Positions 49,442 to 58,714 of a DNA stretch of 64,000 bases are shown in pieces; within the stretch, counting starts at the first letter, position 1, and the number at the start of each line of letters is the position of its first letter. The stretch covers positions 89,567 to 153,566 of the forward strand of contig NZ_JAIQYY010000012.1 in the NCBI RefSeq assembly GCF_020181035.1. Direction: 5' to 3'. A program made the position numbers and the translations under genes. This DNA comes from Streptomyces sp. CoH27. GTDB lineage: Bacteria; Actinomycetota; Actinomycetes; Streptomycetales; Streptomycetaceae. The notes under the pieces are model-generated. The model was not told the origin of the DNA. It ran no database searches and saw only the letters and a list, made by a program, of their open reading frames with translations.

Positions 49442-51205
49442 ATGTCCTTCTCGCGCAGAAACTTCCTGATAGCCACTGGCGTTGCCGCGGCCTCCACCAC
49501 CGTCCTGTCGGCGTGCAGCAGCGGCAACTCCAGCAGCTCCGGCGACACCGGCAAGCAGGGAGCGGCCAAGGCCCAGACGGCCACGGTCAAGATCGGCACG
49601 GCGGAGGACTCGAAGGGCCCGGCTCCGGAGGTCTCCGGCGCCAAGAAGGGCGGCAAGGTCTACCTGCTGAACGACGACGACTTCTCGCACCTCGACCCGC
49701 AGCGCGTCTACTACGCCTGGAACTCGCTGGCCGCGATCGTCCTCTCCCGCACCCTGACCGGCTACAAGGTCAACGACGACGGCTCCATGACCCTGGTCGG
49801 CGACCTCGCCACCGACGTCGGCACCATGAAGGACGGCGGCAAGACCTGGACCTTCACCCTGAAGGACGGGATCAAGTGGGAGGACGGCTCCGACGTCACC
49901 GTCGACGACGCCCGCCACGGCATCGAGCGTGCCTTCGCCAGCTTCATCACCGAGGGCGCCACCTACGTCCCGAACTGGCTGACGGGCACCCAGGACTACC
50001 GCAAGTCCTACCCCGGTCCCTACGACGGCAAGCACCTGAAGTCGATCGAGACCACCGGCAAGACCATCACCTTCCACCTCTCCGAGGCGCGTCCGGACTT
50101 CAACTACGTCCTCGCGATGCACTCCTACGCGCCGACCCCGGTGAAGCTGGACACCAAGCAGAACTACGACAAGAAGCCGGTCTCCAACGGCCCGTACAAG
50201 ATCCAGTCGCACGTCACCGACAAGTCGATGGTCCTGGTCCGCAACGAGCACTGGGACCCGAACACGGACCCGATCCGCAACGCCTACCCGGACGAGTTCG
50301 ACTTCACCTTCGGCATCCAGGCGGACACCGCCGCCGACCGCATCATCGCCGACACCGGCAACGACCAGTACGCGGTCTCCTGGCGCACGGTTCCGCAGGC
50401 GAAGGTCCCGCAGGCCACCGCGAAGGCCAAGGACCGTCTGTTCGAGGGCCTGAGCAGCGGCACCAGCGTGTACTGGATCAACCAGACGACGGTCCCGGAC
50501 ATGAAGGTCCGCGAGGCCATCATCCGTGCCTTCCCGACCGCCGCCATCCGCTCGCTGCAGGGCGGCGAGCACCGCGGTGACTACGCGACCGGCATCATGA
50601 GCCCGCTCGTCGCCGGCTACAAGTCGCAGGACGTCTGGGGCAAGCTGAAGAACCCGGCGGGCGACCCGGCCGCCGCGAAGGCGATCCTGCAGAAGGCCGG
50701 CAAGCTCGGCACCAAGATCGTCTACGCGTACCAGGACGACCCGATCCAGGCCAAGATCAAGGTCGTCGTCCAGAACGCCCTGACGGCGGCCGGCTTCACC
50801 GTCGTCACCAAGGCCGTCGACTCCACCACCTGGTACGACCAGACCGGCAAGCTCAACAGCGGCTTCGACATCTTCTGGGGCGGCTGGAGCTCCGACTGGC
50901 CGACCGGTTACTCGGTCTTCCAGCCGCTGTTCGAGGGCGACCAGGTCCGCGACGAGGGCACCAACTACTGCCACCTGAAGAACGCCGACGTGGACGCCGC
51001 CATCAAGGCCGCCACGGCGGAGGTCGACCAGAACAAGGCCAACGAGATGTGGGCCGCGCTGGACAAGCAGGTGACCGAGCTGGGCACCTTCATCCCGGAC
51101 GTGTACATGAAGCGCCTGTACATCCACGGCTCCAAGCTCGGCAACCTGAAGATGGACCCGAACTTCGACGGCTGCATGCTCTACAAGATGTACGTCAAGG
51201 CCTGA
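49442..51205 (+). CDS. bldKB: BldK-type oligopeptide-binding lipoprotein with Tat signal
   Basis: A 587-residue SBP_bac_5 protein. The signal peptide has a twin-arginine SRRNFL motif and a lipobox LSAC with lipidated Cys25, so export should be Tat-dependent. Family blocks: FTLKDGIKWEDGSDVTVDDARHG and SNGPYKIQSH. It is followed by bldKC, and in S. coelicolor BldKB is the binding protein for the developmental peptide. The sequence upstream of the ATG has aaggcagg as a ribosome site. Confidence 0.92.
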   Translation: MSFSRRNFLIATGVAAASTTVLSACSSGNSSSSGDTGKQGAAKAQTATVKIGTAEDSKGPAPEVSGAKKGGKVYLLNDDDFSHLDPQRVYYAWNSLAAIVLSRTLTGYKVNDDGSMTLVGDLATDVGTMKDGGKTWTFTLKDGIKWEDGSDVTVDDARHGIERAFASFITEGATYVPNWLTGTQDYRKSYPGPYDGKHLKSIETTGKTITFHLSEARPDFNYVLAMHSYAPTPVKLDTKQNYDKKPVSNGPYKIQSHVTDKSMVLVRNEHWDPNTDPIRNAYPDEFDFTFGIQADTAADRIIADTGNDQYAVSWRTVPQAKVPQATAKAKDRLFEGLSSGTSVYWINQTTVPDMKVREAIIRAFPTAAIRSLQGGEHRGDYATGIMSPLVAGYKSQDVWGKLKNPAGDPAAAKAILQKAGKLGTKIVYAYQDDPIQAKIKVVVQNALTAAGFTVVTKAVDSTTWYDQTGKLNSGFDIFWGGWSSDWPTGYSVFQPLFEGDQVRDEGTNYCHLKNADVDAAIKAATAEVDQNKANEMWAALDKQVTELGTFIPDVYMKRLYIHGSKLGNLKMDPNFDGCMLYKMYVKA

Positions 51206-51324
51206 TCCATCCCTGAGAGGTGGGGCGGCGATCGGCCGCCCCACCCTCGGCTCGTCCACCGGGTCCCCGGTCACCCCGGCCCGGCCCGCTCCGCACGACG
51301 GCCCTCCCAGGAAAGCCAACCCCC

Positions 51325-52305
51325 ATGCTTCGCTTCCTCGTCCGCCGATTCCTCGGCGCCGTGATCACGCTGCTGATCATCAGCGCGGTCACCTTCTTGC
51401 TCTTCTACGCGGTGCCACGTGACCCGGCCCGGATCGCCTGCGGCAAGATCTGCACGCCGGAGACGCTCAACGTCATCCGGCACAACATGGGGATCTCGGA
51501 CCCGCTTCCGGTCCAGTACTGGCACTGGCTGAAGGGCATCTTCGCCGGCCGCAACTACCCCGGCTTCGGCAACTGCGCCGCCCCGTGCCTGGGCTACTCG
51601 TTCGTCAACCGTGAGCCGGTCTGGGCCACGGTGTGGGACCGGTTCCCGACGACGGCCTCCCTGGCCATCGGCTCCTCGGTCGTCTTCCTCATCTTCGGCA
51701 TCGGTATGGGCATGCTCGCCGCGGTGAAGCAGGGCAAGTCCACGGACAAGATCGCCAGCTCCGCCTCGCTGGTCGCCTCGTCGATGCAGATCTACTTCGT
51801 CGGCCCCCTGGCCCTGTACCTGCTCGTGTACCAGGTGCACATCTTCGACCAGCCCACGTACACCCCGTTCAGCAGCAACCCGGGTGCCTGGTTCACCGGT
51901 CTCATCGTGCCCTGGCTGGTGCTGGCGCTGATCTGGACCGCCAACTACACCCGTATGACCCGCTCGCAGCTGGTGGAGACGCTGAGCGAGGACTACGTCC
52001 GTACGGCCCGCGCCAAGGGCCTGTCCCGGCGCAACGTCTTCTTCCGCTTCGCCTGGCGCGGCGCGATGGGCCCGATCGTCACCATCTTCGGTATCGACAT
52101 GGGCGTGCTGCTCGGCGGCGCGATGATCACCGAGAAGACCTTCAGCCTCCAGGGCCTGGGCATGCTGGCGGTGAAGTCGGTGCAGACCAACGACCTGCCC
52201 ATGCTGCTCGGCGTCATGCTCGTCACCGCCGCGTTCGTGATCGTCGCCAACATCGTCGTGGACGCCGTGTACGCCCTGATCGACCCGCGGATCCGGCTCG
52301 CCTGA
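51325..52305 (+). CDS. bldKC: BldK-type oligopeptide permease (OppB-like)
   Basis: A 326-residue permease starting MLRFLVRRFLGAVITLLI. It has six helices, an unusual Cys-bearing extracytoplasmic segment (FGNCAAPCLGYSF) and the EAA-type loop YVRTARAKGLSRRNVFFRFAWRGAMGPIV. ATG 51325 has AGGAAAG 11 nt upstream. Closely related to the partial permease at 63216 and beyond. Confidence 0.92.
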   Translation: MLRFLVRRFLGAVITLLIISAVTFLLFYAVPRDPARIACGKICTPETLNVIRHNMGISDPLPVQYWHWLKGIFAGRNYPGFGNCAAPCLGYSFVNREPVWATVWDRFPTTASLAIGSSVVFLIFGIGMGMLAAVKQGKSTDKIASSASLVASSMQIYFVGPLALYLLVYQVHIFDQPTYTPFSSNPGAWFTGLIVPWLVLALIWTANYTRMTRSQLVETLSEDYVRTARAKGLSRRNVFFRFAWRGAMGPIVTIFGIDMGVLLGGAMITEKTFSLQGLGMLAVKSVQTNDLPMLLGVMLVTAAFVIVANIVVDAVYALIDPRIRLA

Positions 52306-52357
52306 CCCCGCCTGCCCCTACCAGCTACCCCGCATCACCCCCCTCTGGAGCGTCCCC

Positions 52358-53392
52358 GTGACGAGCACCGATTCGCAGCCCTTCCTGTCCATCAAGGACC
52401 TGAAGGTGCACTTCTCGACCGAGGACGGCGTCGTCAAGGCCGTCGACGGCCTGTCCTTCGACCTCGAACGCGGCAAGACGCTGGGCATCGTGGGTGAGTC
52501 GGGCTCCGGCAAGTCGGTCACCAACCTGACCATCCTGGGCCTGCACAACCCCGACAGCACCACCATCGAGGGCTCCATCGAGCTGGACGGCGAGGAGCTG
52601 AACGGCGCCTCCGAGAAGACGCTGGAGAAGCTCCGCGGCAACAAGATGGCGATGATCTTCCAGGACGCCCTGGCCTCGCTGTCGCCGTACCACACCATCG
52701 GCACGCAGATCGGCGAGGTGTACCGCAAGCACACCGGTGCCTCCAAGAAGGAGGCCCGGGAGCGGGCGATCGAGATGCTGAAGCGCGTCGGCATCCCGCA
52801 GCCGGACCAGCGGGTCGACAACTACCCGCACGAGTTCTCCGGCGGTATGCGCCAGCGCGCGATGATCGCGATGGCGCTGGTCTGCGACCCGAAGCTGCTG
52901 ATCGCCGACGAGCCGACCACCGCGCTCGACGTGACGGTCCAGGCGCAGATCATGGACCTGCTCAAGGACCTCCAGAAGGAGTTCGGCACCTCAATCATCT
53001 TCATCACCCACGACCTGGGTGTGATCGCGGACATCGCCGACGACGTGCTGGTGATGTACGGCGGCCGGTGCGTCGAGCGCGGCCCGAAGGAGGAGGTGCT
53101 GCGCACCCCGCAGCACCCGTACACGTGGGGTCTGCTGGGCTCCATGCCGAGCCTGGAGGGCCCGGTGGACGTGCCGCTGAACCCGATCCCGGGTTCGCCG
53201 CCCTCCCTGCTGAACCCGCCGTCCGGCTGCCGCTTCCACCCGCGCTGCGCCTTCGCCGACCGGGTCGCGGACGGCAAGTGCGCCAAGGAGCGCCCGCCGC
53301 TGGAGATCGTGGACGGTCGCGGCAAGGCCTGCCATCTGACGGACGAGCAGCGCCGCGAGTTCTTCGCCGACACGGCCGCCCAGGCCCACTGA
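52358..53392 (+). CDS. bldKD: BldK-type ATP-binding protein (OppD-like)
   Basis: A 344-residue ATPase: Walker A GESGSGKSV, FSGGMRQRAMIAMAL, Walker B LLIADEPTTALD, H-loop ITHDLG. The C-terminal Cys motif PSGCRFHPRCAFADRVADGKC is present. GTG start after TCTGGAG. Very similar to the protein encoded at 62181-63203. Confidence 0.92.
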   Translation: MTSTDSQPFLSIKDLKVHFSTEDGVVKAVDGLSFDLERGKTLGIVGESGSGKSVTNLTILGLHNPDSTTIEGSIELDGEELNGASEKTLEKLRGNKMAMIFQDALASLSPYHTIGTQIGEVYRKHTGASKKEARERAIEMLKRVGIPQPDQRVDNYPHEFSGGMRQRAMIAMALVCDPKLLIADEPTTALDVTVQAQIMDLLKDLQKEFGTSIIFITHDLGVIADIADDVLVMYGGRCVERGPKEEVLRTPQHPYTWGLLGSMPSLEGPVDVPLNPIPGSPPSLLNPPSGCRFHPRCAFADRVADGKCAKERPPLEIVDGRGKACHLTDEQRREFFADTAAQAH

Positions 53393-53418
53393 CGTAAAGA
53401 GACGGGATTTTCACCACC

Positions 53419-54477
<1,059 letters not shown>

Positions 54478-54496
54478 CACAGTCCGGTTCCCGAGA

Positions 54497-54535
54497 ACGA
54501 AGGCCCGCGCCTCCCCCCAAGGCGCGGGCCTTCGT
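54497..54535 (+). terminator. 16-bp hairpin ending the bldK operon
   Basis: acgaaggcccgcgcct at 54497-54512 pairs with aggcgcgggccttcgt at 54520-54535 around a 7-nt loop, 20 bp after bldKE. Confidence 0.85.
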
Positions 54536-54656
54536 CATGAACTGCGGTGACTGGATCTTCCAGGACCTCCCTCGGAGGGGCTGCATCTCTCTGTACGGTG
54601 AGGCAGGAGCGGTGACACGGGGTCCCTCAGGGATGTCTTCACCAGGGAGAAGTCTC

Positions 54657-54946
54657 ATGGCACGGCGGACACTGACGGTCGCCGCTCTCAGCCTGGTGGT
54701 GCTGCTGGTGCCGCTGCCTGCGGCAAGGACCATAACGCCCGTGCCTGCCCTACTCCGTGTGCTCCGGGTCGACCTGGAAGCACGCGACGACCATCACCGC
54801 AGGCGACTTCACCGGGTCCAACCAGTTCGACCTACTGGTGCTCTGGTCCAACGGCGAGGTCACCCTCTACGGCGACGTAGGAACCAAGGGCCTCAACTGG
54901 GCCGGCACCCAGATGATCGAGCCGAACGACCTCTGGAAGGACACCG
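54657..54946 (+). pseudogene. Frameshifted, truncated secreted FG-GAP/VCBS-repeat protein
   Basis: ATG 54657, behind GGGAGAAG, encodes a clean signal peptide (MARRTLTVAALSLVVLLVPLPAA). From about 54745 the coding character shifts by one frame to STWKHATTITAGDFTGSNQ and LLVLWSNGEVTLYGDVGTKG, an FG-GAP-repeat sequence. A single extra C in the gtgcctgcc stretch near 54742 would explain the frameshift. The gene then breaks off where transposase sequence begins. It is therefore dead twice, by frameshift and by insertion. Confidence 0.65.
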
Positions 54947-55190
54947 TCCAGCGCACTGGAAGGTCGAGGCCCTGCACCATGTTAGAGACGTGACATTCGC
55001 CGAGATGCTTCCCAACTACGGACCGGCGCCGCTCCTCGCGCCATGGCCACCTGGCGCAACCTCGCCAGCGGCGCCTCCGCCTCACGGGGAGCACCAACAT
55101 CGCCACCGGCTTGCGACACAACGCACGCTCGCTCTCCTGGGACTCGCCTGATCACAAACCTGACATCATCCGACTACGCCAAAGCCCTGG
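54947..55190 (+). mobile_element. Transposase C-terminal remnant with IS end (ISAs1-like), copy 1
   Basis: The plus strand encodes, with frame slips, a typical transposase C-terminus: HWKVEALHHVRDVTFAE, then LRTGAAPRAMATWRNL, LTGSTNIATGLRHNARS and LGLA-type end. The sequence continues 40 bp past the stop and matches copy 2 up to about 55190, marking the element's end. The rest of the transposase is missing. The family call (ISAs1-like) is from memory of the HHVRDVTF…MATWRNLA pattern. Confidence 0.65.
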
Positions 55191-55441
55191 GCGTCGATCC
55201 ATCCGCCGGCCTCGAACCCGCGCCGCTCGGGAAGCAGTTCACCTTCATCCTGGCGTCCGGGGACGTGCTTTATTTGCCCCACGGTTGGCCTCACCGCGCC
55301 CGTACTGCCTCAGACCGTTCGGCCCACCTTTCCTTCACCCTCTCAAGACCCCACCCGTCAGCCCTCGCCGCGGAATACCTGACCAGCGAGACGTCCGCGG
55401 GAACCGTCCTGGCAAGCGCCGTCCAACGTCTGGGCCTGTGA
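55191..55441 (+). pseudogene. Cupin/JmjC-like fragment truncated at its 5' end
   Basis: About 84 codons with the metal-site end of a cupin or JmjC-type oxygenase: FTFILASGDVLYLPHGWPHRA, then HLSFTLSRPHPSALAAEYL. The His of GWPH would be the last metal ligand, but the first HxD half is absent, cut off exactly at the IS end. No start codon or ribosome site belongs to it. Its stop overlaps the ATG of the next gene by a few bases, indicating former translational coupling. Confidence 0.6.
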
Positions 55442-55443
55442 TC

Positions 55444-56046
55444 ATGACGACCACACCGCACACCCCGTTCACCACCGCCGTGACCCGCCTGCTGAGCGTG
55501 CCCCGGCTGGAAGGTACCTTCCGCGTACGCGAAGGCGAAATGGACGTGACTGACGAGTTCTCGGAATTCCGATTCCGGGACCCCCGACTGGGCGGGTATC
55601 TGGATCGCAGGCGGATCGAGGAGCATCTTCTTGTGGATCCACTGACGCTCTGGCTCCGCGGCTCCTGGAACCGAGGGGACCTGCTGTCGGGCAGCCCCCT
55701 TCCCGACGCCGAGGTGGAACGGAACCGGTGGACCGTCGTCGTCCCGCCCGGCGCTGCGCTGAGAGTGACGAGCCCGCGCCGGGCCTTTGCCGTGATCAAG
55801 GCGGGGGTCGGCAGCATCGCCGACGGCCGACCGTTCGTCTCCAGAGGGCAATTGGCAGTCGGGCGGACGATCAGGCTGACCGCGGCCGGGACCGGCCTGG
55901 TCGCCCGGCTCGACTGGCTCTTTGAAACCGAGGAGCTCAACCTGGCCCGCGCCACGGGCACGAACCTCGGCGGCACCGAGCGGGACTGGCACCGGGCCCC
56001 GGTGGCGGAGCTGCTGGAGCGGATCAGAGGTCAGGCAGGGCATTGA
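55444..56046 (+). CDS. Orphan hypothetical protein, formerly coupled to the cupin gene
   Basis: Encodes 200 residues (start MTTTPHTPFTTAVTRLLSV). Beta-strand-rich core with no membrane helix: LYLDRRRIEEHLLVDPLTLWLRGSWNRG and VVPPGAALRVTSPRRAFAVIKAGVGSIADGRP. I recognise no family. The ATG is 3 bp past the cupin fragment's stop, so the two were likely made together and may have acted on the same substrate. It converges with a GNAT gene, overlapping by 16 bp. The GC level is a little lower than in the core. Confidence 0.55.
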   Translation: MTTTPHTPFTTAVTRLLSVPRLEGTFRVREGEMDVTDEFSEFRFRDPRLGGYLDRRRIEEHLLVDPLTLWLRGSWNRGDLLSGSPLPDAEVERNRWTVVVPPGAALRVTSPRRAFAVIKAGVGSIADGRPFVSRGQLAVGRTIRLTAAGTGLVARLDWLFETEELNLARATGTNLGGTERDWHRAPVAELLERIRGQAGH

Positions 56047-56573
56047 GCCCGAATCAGAACACCCTCGCCGCCGTCGAACGCCACCCCCTGGAGAACGCCG
56101 GCGCGGCGCACTTCGCGGAAACCGAGGGCGTGGTGCAGGTCGAGCGAGGCCCGGTTACGTGCGGAGACGAAACACCACACCTCAGGGCCGCGTTGCCAGG
56201 CCCAGACCATTCGCCACCGGGTCAGCGCCGCGCCCACTCCGCGCCGCCGCCACCTTGGTGCCACCGTCACACCGGTCAGGTAGTACCCACCGGGTGCGCC
56301 GTCCTCCGGGTGCTCGGAAAGGAAGGCCACGTTCGCGTACCCTGCCGTCTCCCCACCCACCCGAGCGAGCACGACCGCGCTCCTGTCACCGGCGAGCATC
56401 CGCCCAATTCGCTCGGTCCACTCCTCGACCGTCCCTCCCCGAAGACCGACCTGAAGGGCAGCGAGGCAAGGAAGATCCTGCTCAGTCGCCTCCGCGAGCA
56501 TGGCCGCTACAGGCTCCGGTCGGAATTCGGGACGCGGCCTGTAGGGAGCGAAGGGAGATACGAACTCCGGCAT
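56031..56573 (-). CDS. GNAT-family N-acetyltransferase
   Basis: A 180-residue GNAT: AALQVGLRGGTVEEWTERIG, the acetyl-CoA pyrophosphate loop YYLTGVTVAPRWRRRGVGAALTRWRM, and VSARNRASLDLHHALGFREV near the end. It could acetylate an amine such as an aminoglycoside or polyamine. ATG 56573 was used; ATG 56603 adds 10 residues and has no ribosome site. It lies inside the interval bounded by the two inverted IS remnants. Confidence 0.78.
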   Translation of the reverse strand: MPEFVSPFAPYRPRPEFRPEPVAAMLAEATEQDLPCLAALQVGLRGGTVEEWTERIGRMLAGDRSAVVLARVGGETAGYANVAFLSEHPEDGAPGGYYLTGVTVAPRWRRRGVGAALTRWRMVWAWQRGPEVWCFVSARNRASLDLHHALGFREVRRAGVLQGVAFDGGEGVLIRAQCPA

Positions 56574-56639
56574 GCGATCAGACCCAGTCAACAGTCGGTA
56601 CATACAAACGTGTAGCCGTACACGATAGTGCGCTCCACA

Positions 56640-56903
56640 TGCGCAGAAGTCCGTCGTCCCCATGATCCCCGGCATGGCAGATTCCGGCCACGTGGGGCGT
56701 GGGGCAACCCGTCACGGCGGCTGTCACCGCTCCCGCGGTTCTGTTCGATGTCAGCTCTCGTGGAGGACGGCGAGGTCTACCAAGAGCAGGTCGTCACGTC
56801 GGGCGGCCAGCTTCAACAAGATCGGGATGGAAGCCGTGCAGCTAGCATCGCGGCAGACGCAGCGATGCCTGTGCGCTGCCGGAACGCCGCACGGGACCAG
56901 GGA
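56640..56903. other. Degenerate sequence without a supportable gene
   Basis: Open frames cross this stretch, but none has a start, ribosome site or recognisable domain. The minus strand holds IPILLKLAARRDDLLLVDLAVL followed by a stop, which could be the decayed end of a lost gene. Confidence 0.4.
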
Positions 56904-57105
56904 CCAGGGCTTCGGCGTAGTCGGATGATGTCCGGTTTGTGATCACGCGAGTCCCGAGAGACCGAGCGGGCGTCGTGCGTCTCGGGCATTGTGTCGCAGG
57001 CCGGCGCCGATGTTGGTGCTCCCCGTGAGGCGGAGGGCGCCGATGACGAGGTTGCGCCAGGTGGCCATGGCGCGAGGAGCGGCGCCGGTCCGCAGCTGGG
57101 AAGCA
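56904..57105 (-). mobile_element. Transposase C-terminal remnant with IS end (ISAs1-like), inverted copy 2
   Basis: The minus strand encodes SQLRTGAAPRAMATWRNLV, then RLTGSTNIGAGLRHNARD and RPLGLSGLA before a stop at 56943, and continues past it with the same 40-bp end as copy 1. It is about 200 bp long, a little more intact than copy 1 and in the opposite orientation. Confidence 0.7.
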
Positions 57106-57174
57106 AGGCCGCTTCCACGGAACGCAGGCCCGTGCCCCAAGACGCGCGCCTGCGCCGTGAACCGGTCCGCTAGC

Positions 57175-58083
57175 TCACTCCTCGGCGAACAGTTCCGCCG
57201 CGTCCGTAGCGTGTACGGCTCGCTTCGCCCAGGTCTCAAGCTGGTCGAGGTCCGTGCAGGCGCTGACGCGCTCGCGGGCAGAGTCAGTCACCGGAATGCT
57301 GCGCCACTCCAGGATGCGAAGCACCATCTGGCGGCGGTCCTCGATACGGCCCTGCTCCAGGCCCTGTTCCCGACCTTCTTCGCGTCCCTCTTCGCGCACC
57401 TGCTCGGCGAGTGGGTGGCGCCAGAAGTACTGGATCGCGGTCATGAGCTCCCTCCACATCTGCTTCGCCTGGGGGTCGGCCAGGCATGAGTCGACGAACT
57501 GCACGAAGACTGCGGCGCTGTCGGGGTCGATGGTCCGCAGGGCGGCGGCCAGGGACTCCAGTATGGCCGGAGCCTGCGGACCGCGTCCGTGTGTCATGGC
57601 CGAGAGCACCGCAAGAGGTACGTCCAGCTCGGCCTGCTTCTCGTCCGCGATCACGGGCACGTTGTCCGGGCTGATCACCAGCGGCCGTACCGTCAGCGAC
57701 TCCCATCCCGGGAAACCGAGCCGGATGGGACGCGAGGCCCACTTGGCCGTACGGCTGCTCTGAGTGATGACGATGAGAACGGGCTCGCAGCGGTACTTCT
57801 CGTACAGGTAACTGAGGTAGCAGGGCCAACTGCCCCGCTTCCGGTCGTCCACCTTCCCCTGCGACTCGACCACCAGCAGGTACGTGCCCTCGTCCGTCTC
57901 CGCCCGCAACAGCGTGTCCACGCGGCGCTCGACCGGTTCGATCTCCGTGAGGTCCACGTTCAGCGCGGCGAACTCCCTCGGTTCGGGAAACGGCACGTGC
58001 AGGACTTTCTGTAACGCCTTCGTCAGCAGCGCGGGATCCTTCTGGAAGATCTGGTGCAGCGCCTCGTGCGACGAGCCGACCAT
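57175..58083 (-). CDS. Rpn-like PD-(D/E)XK nuclease-family protein
   Basis: Encodes 302 residues. The N-terminal half has the pattern of Rpn/recombination-promoting nucleases and related DUF-families common in Streptomyces: VDTLLRAETDEGTYLLVVESQGKVDDRKRGSW, where the Glu and QxK-type residues of the ExK site are E-S-Q-G-K, then YLSYLYEKY. The C-terminal part has the coiled-coil repeat REEGREEGREQGLEQG. These proteins cleave DNA or are relics of transposon-associated nucleases. ATG 58083 is 5 nt after GGAG. It is just right of the inverted IS copy. Confidence 0.72.
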   Translation of the reverse strand: MVGSSHEALHQIFQKDPALLTKALQKVLHVPFPEPREFAALNVDLTEIEPVERRVDTLLRAETDEGTYLLVVESQGKVDDRKRGSWPCYLSYLYEKYRCEPVLIVITQSSRTAKWASRPIRLGFPGWESLTVRPLVISPDNVPVIADEKQAELDVPLAVLSAMTHGRGPQAPAILESLAAALRTIDPDSAAVFVQFVDSCLADPQAKQMWRELMTAIQYFWRHPLAEQVREEGREEGREQGLEQGRIEDRRQMVLRILEWRSIPVTDSARERVSACTDLDQLETWAKRAVHATDAAELFAEE

Positions 58084-58118
58084 CACCTCTCCTTTCGTAC
58101 GACGTCGTGATCAACGAG

Positions 58119-58523
58119 CTAGGCGGCCACAAGTTCGCACCACACGAACTTGCCCTTGCTGCCGAACCGGGCCGACGGCTGCCACCCCCAGAGGTCCGCG
58201 CAGGCCTCCACCAGCCCCAACCCCCGCCCCTCCTCCTGTTCCACCACCTGCTCCAACGGACGCGGCGGGTCGGGCGGCACCGGGTCGGTGTCCCACGCCC
58301 CGATCCACACCGCCCCCTCCTCGGTACGGCGAACCCTGAGCGCCGCCGGGCCCTTCGTGTGCCGTACCGCGTTCGACACCAGCTCCGTGGCGAGGAGTTC
58401 AGCGGTGTCCGTGAGTCCGGTCAGGCCGTGCGGGGTCAGGATCAGGCGCAGGGTGCGGCGGCACACCGTGACCGCTCTCAGGTCGTTGGGGATGTAGAGG
58501 GTGTAGTCCCAGGTTTCGGACAT
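58119..58523 (-). CDS. RsbW-like anti-sigma-type ATP-binding protein
   Basis: A 134-residue HATPase_c protein: N box ELLATELVSNAVRHT and G box EEGRGLGLVEACAD are intact, giving a GHKL-type kinase fold without a sensor. Proteins of this family phosphorylate anti-anti-sigma partners or bind sigma factors. It is divergent from the XRE-DUF397 pair, the arrangement seen around whiJ-like and abaA-like developmental loci of Streptomyces. ATG 58523. Confidence 0.83.
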   Translation of the reverse strand: MSETWDYTLYIPNDLRAVTVCRRTLRLILTPHGLTGLTDTAELLATELVSNAVRHTKGPAALRVRRTEEGAVWIGAWDTDPVPPDPPRPLEQVVEQEEGRGLGLVEACADLWGWQPSARFGSKGKFVWCELVAA

Positions 58524-58714
58524 GCGTCATCAACTCCGTTGAGGTGAAGGGATTTTTGGGCGCAGGGTGGCAACGCCGCATTCGCGGTGCACTTCCGCTG
58601 CGTGTGCGGTACGTCACCGACGGTATTTCCAAAACTTGGGAAGTTGCAAGCCGTGGTCGTACTCTGGGCCCCGAACGAGCGACATCCACAGGGCAGTTGC
58701 GACAGGAGAAACGG
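58524..58714. promoter_or_regulatory. Divergent promoter region with dyad, WhiJ-like cassette
   Basis: The spacer between the ATP-binding protein and the XRE gene contains ttccaaaacttgggaa at 58627-58642 and ACTTGGGAAGTTGCAAG overlapping it; CTTG-N8-CAAG is a dyad half-site pattern. It is a plausible operator for the XRE regulator. Confidence 0.4.

Noticed and set aside
56628..56942. Open frame of 104 codons between the GNAT gene and IS copy 2
   Set aside because: No ribosome site or domain, and the sequence runs into IS material; treated as decayed sequence.
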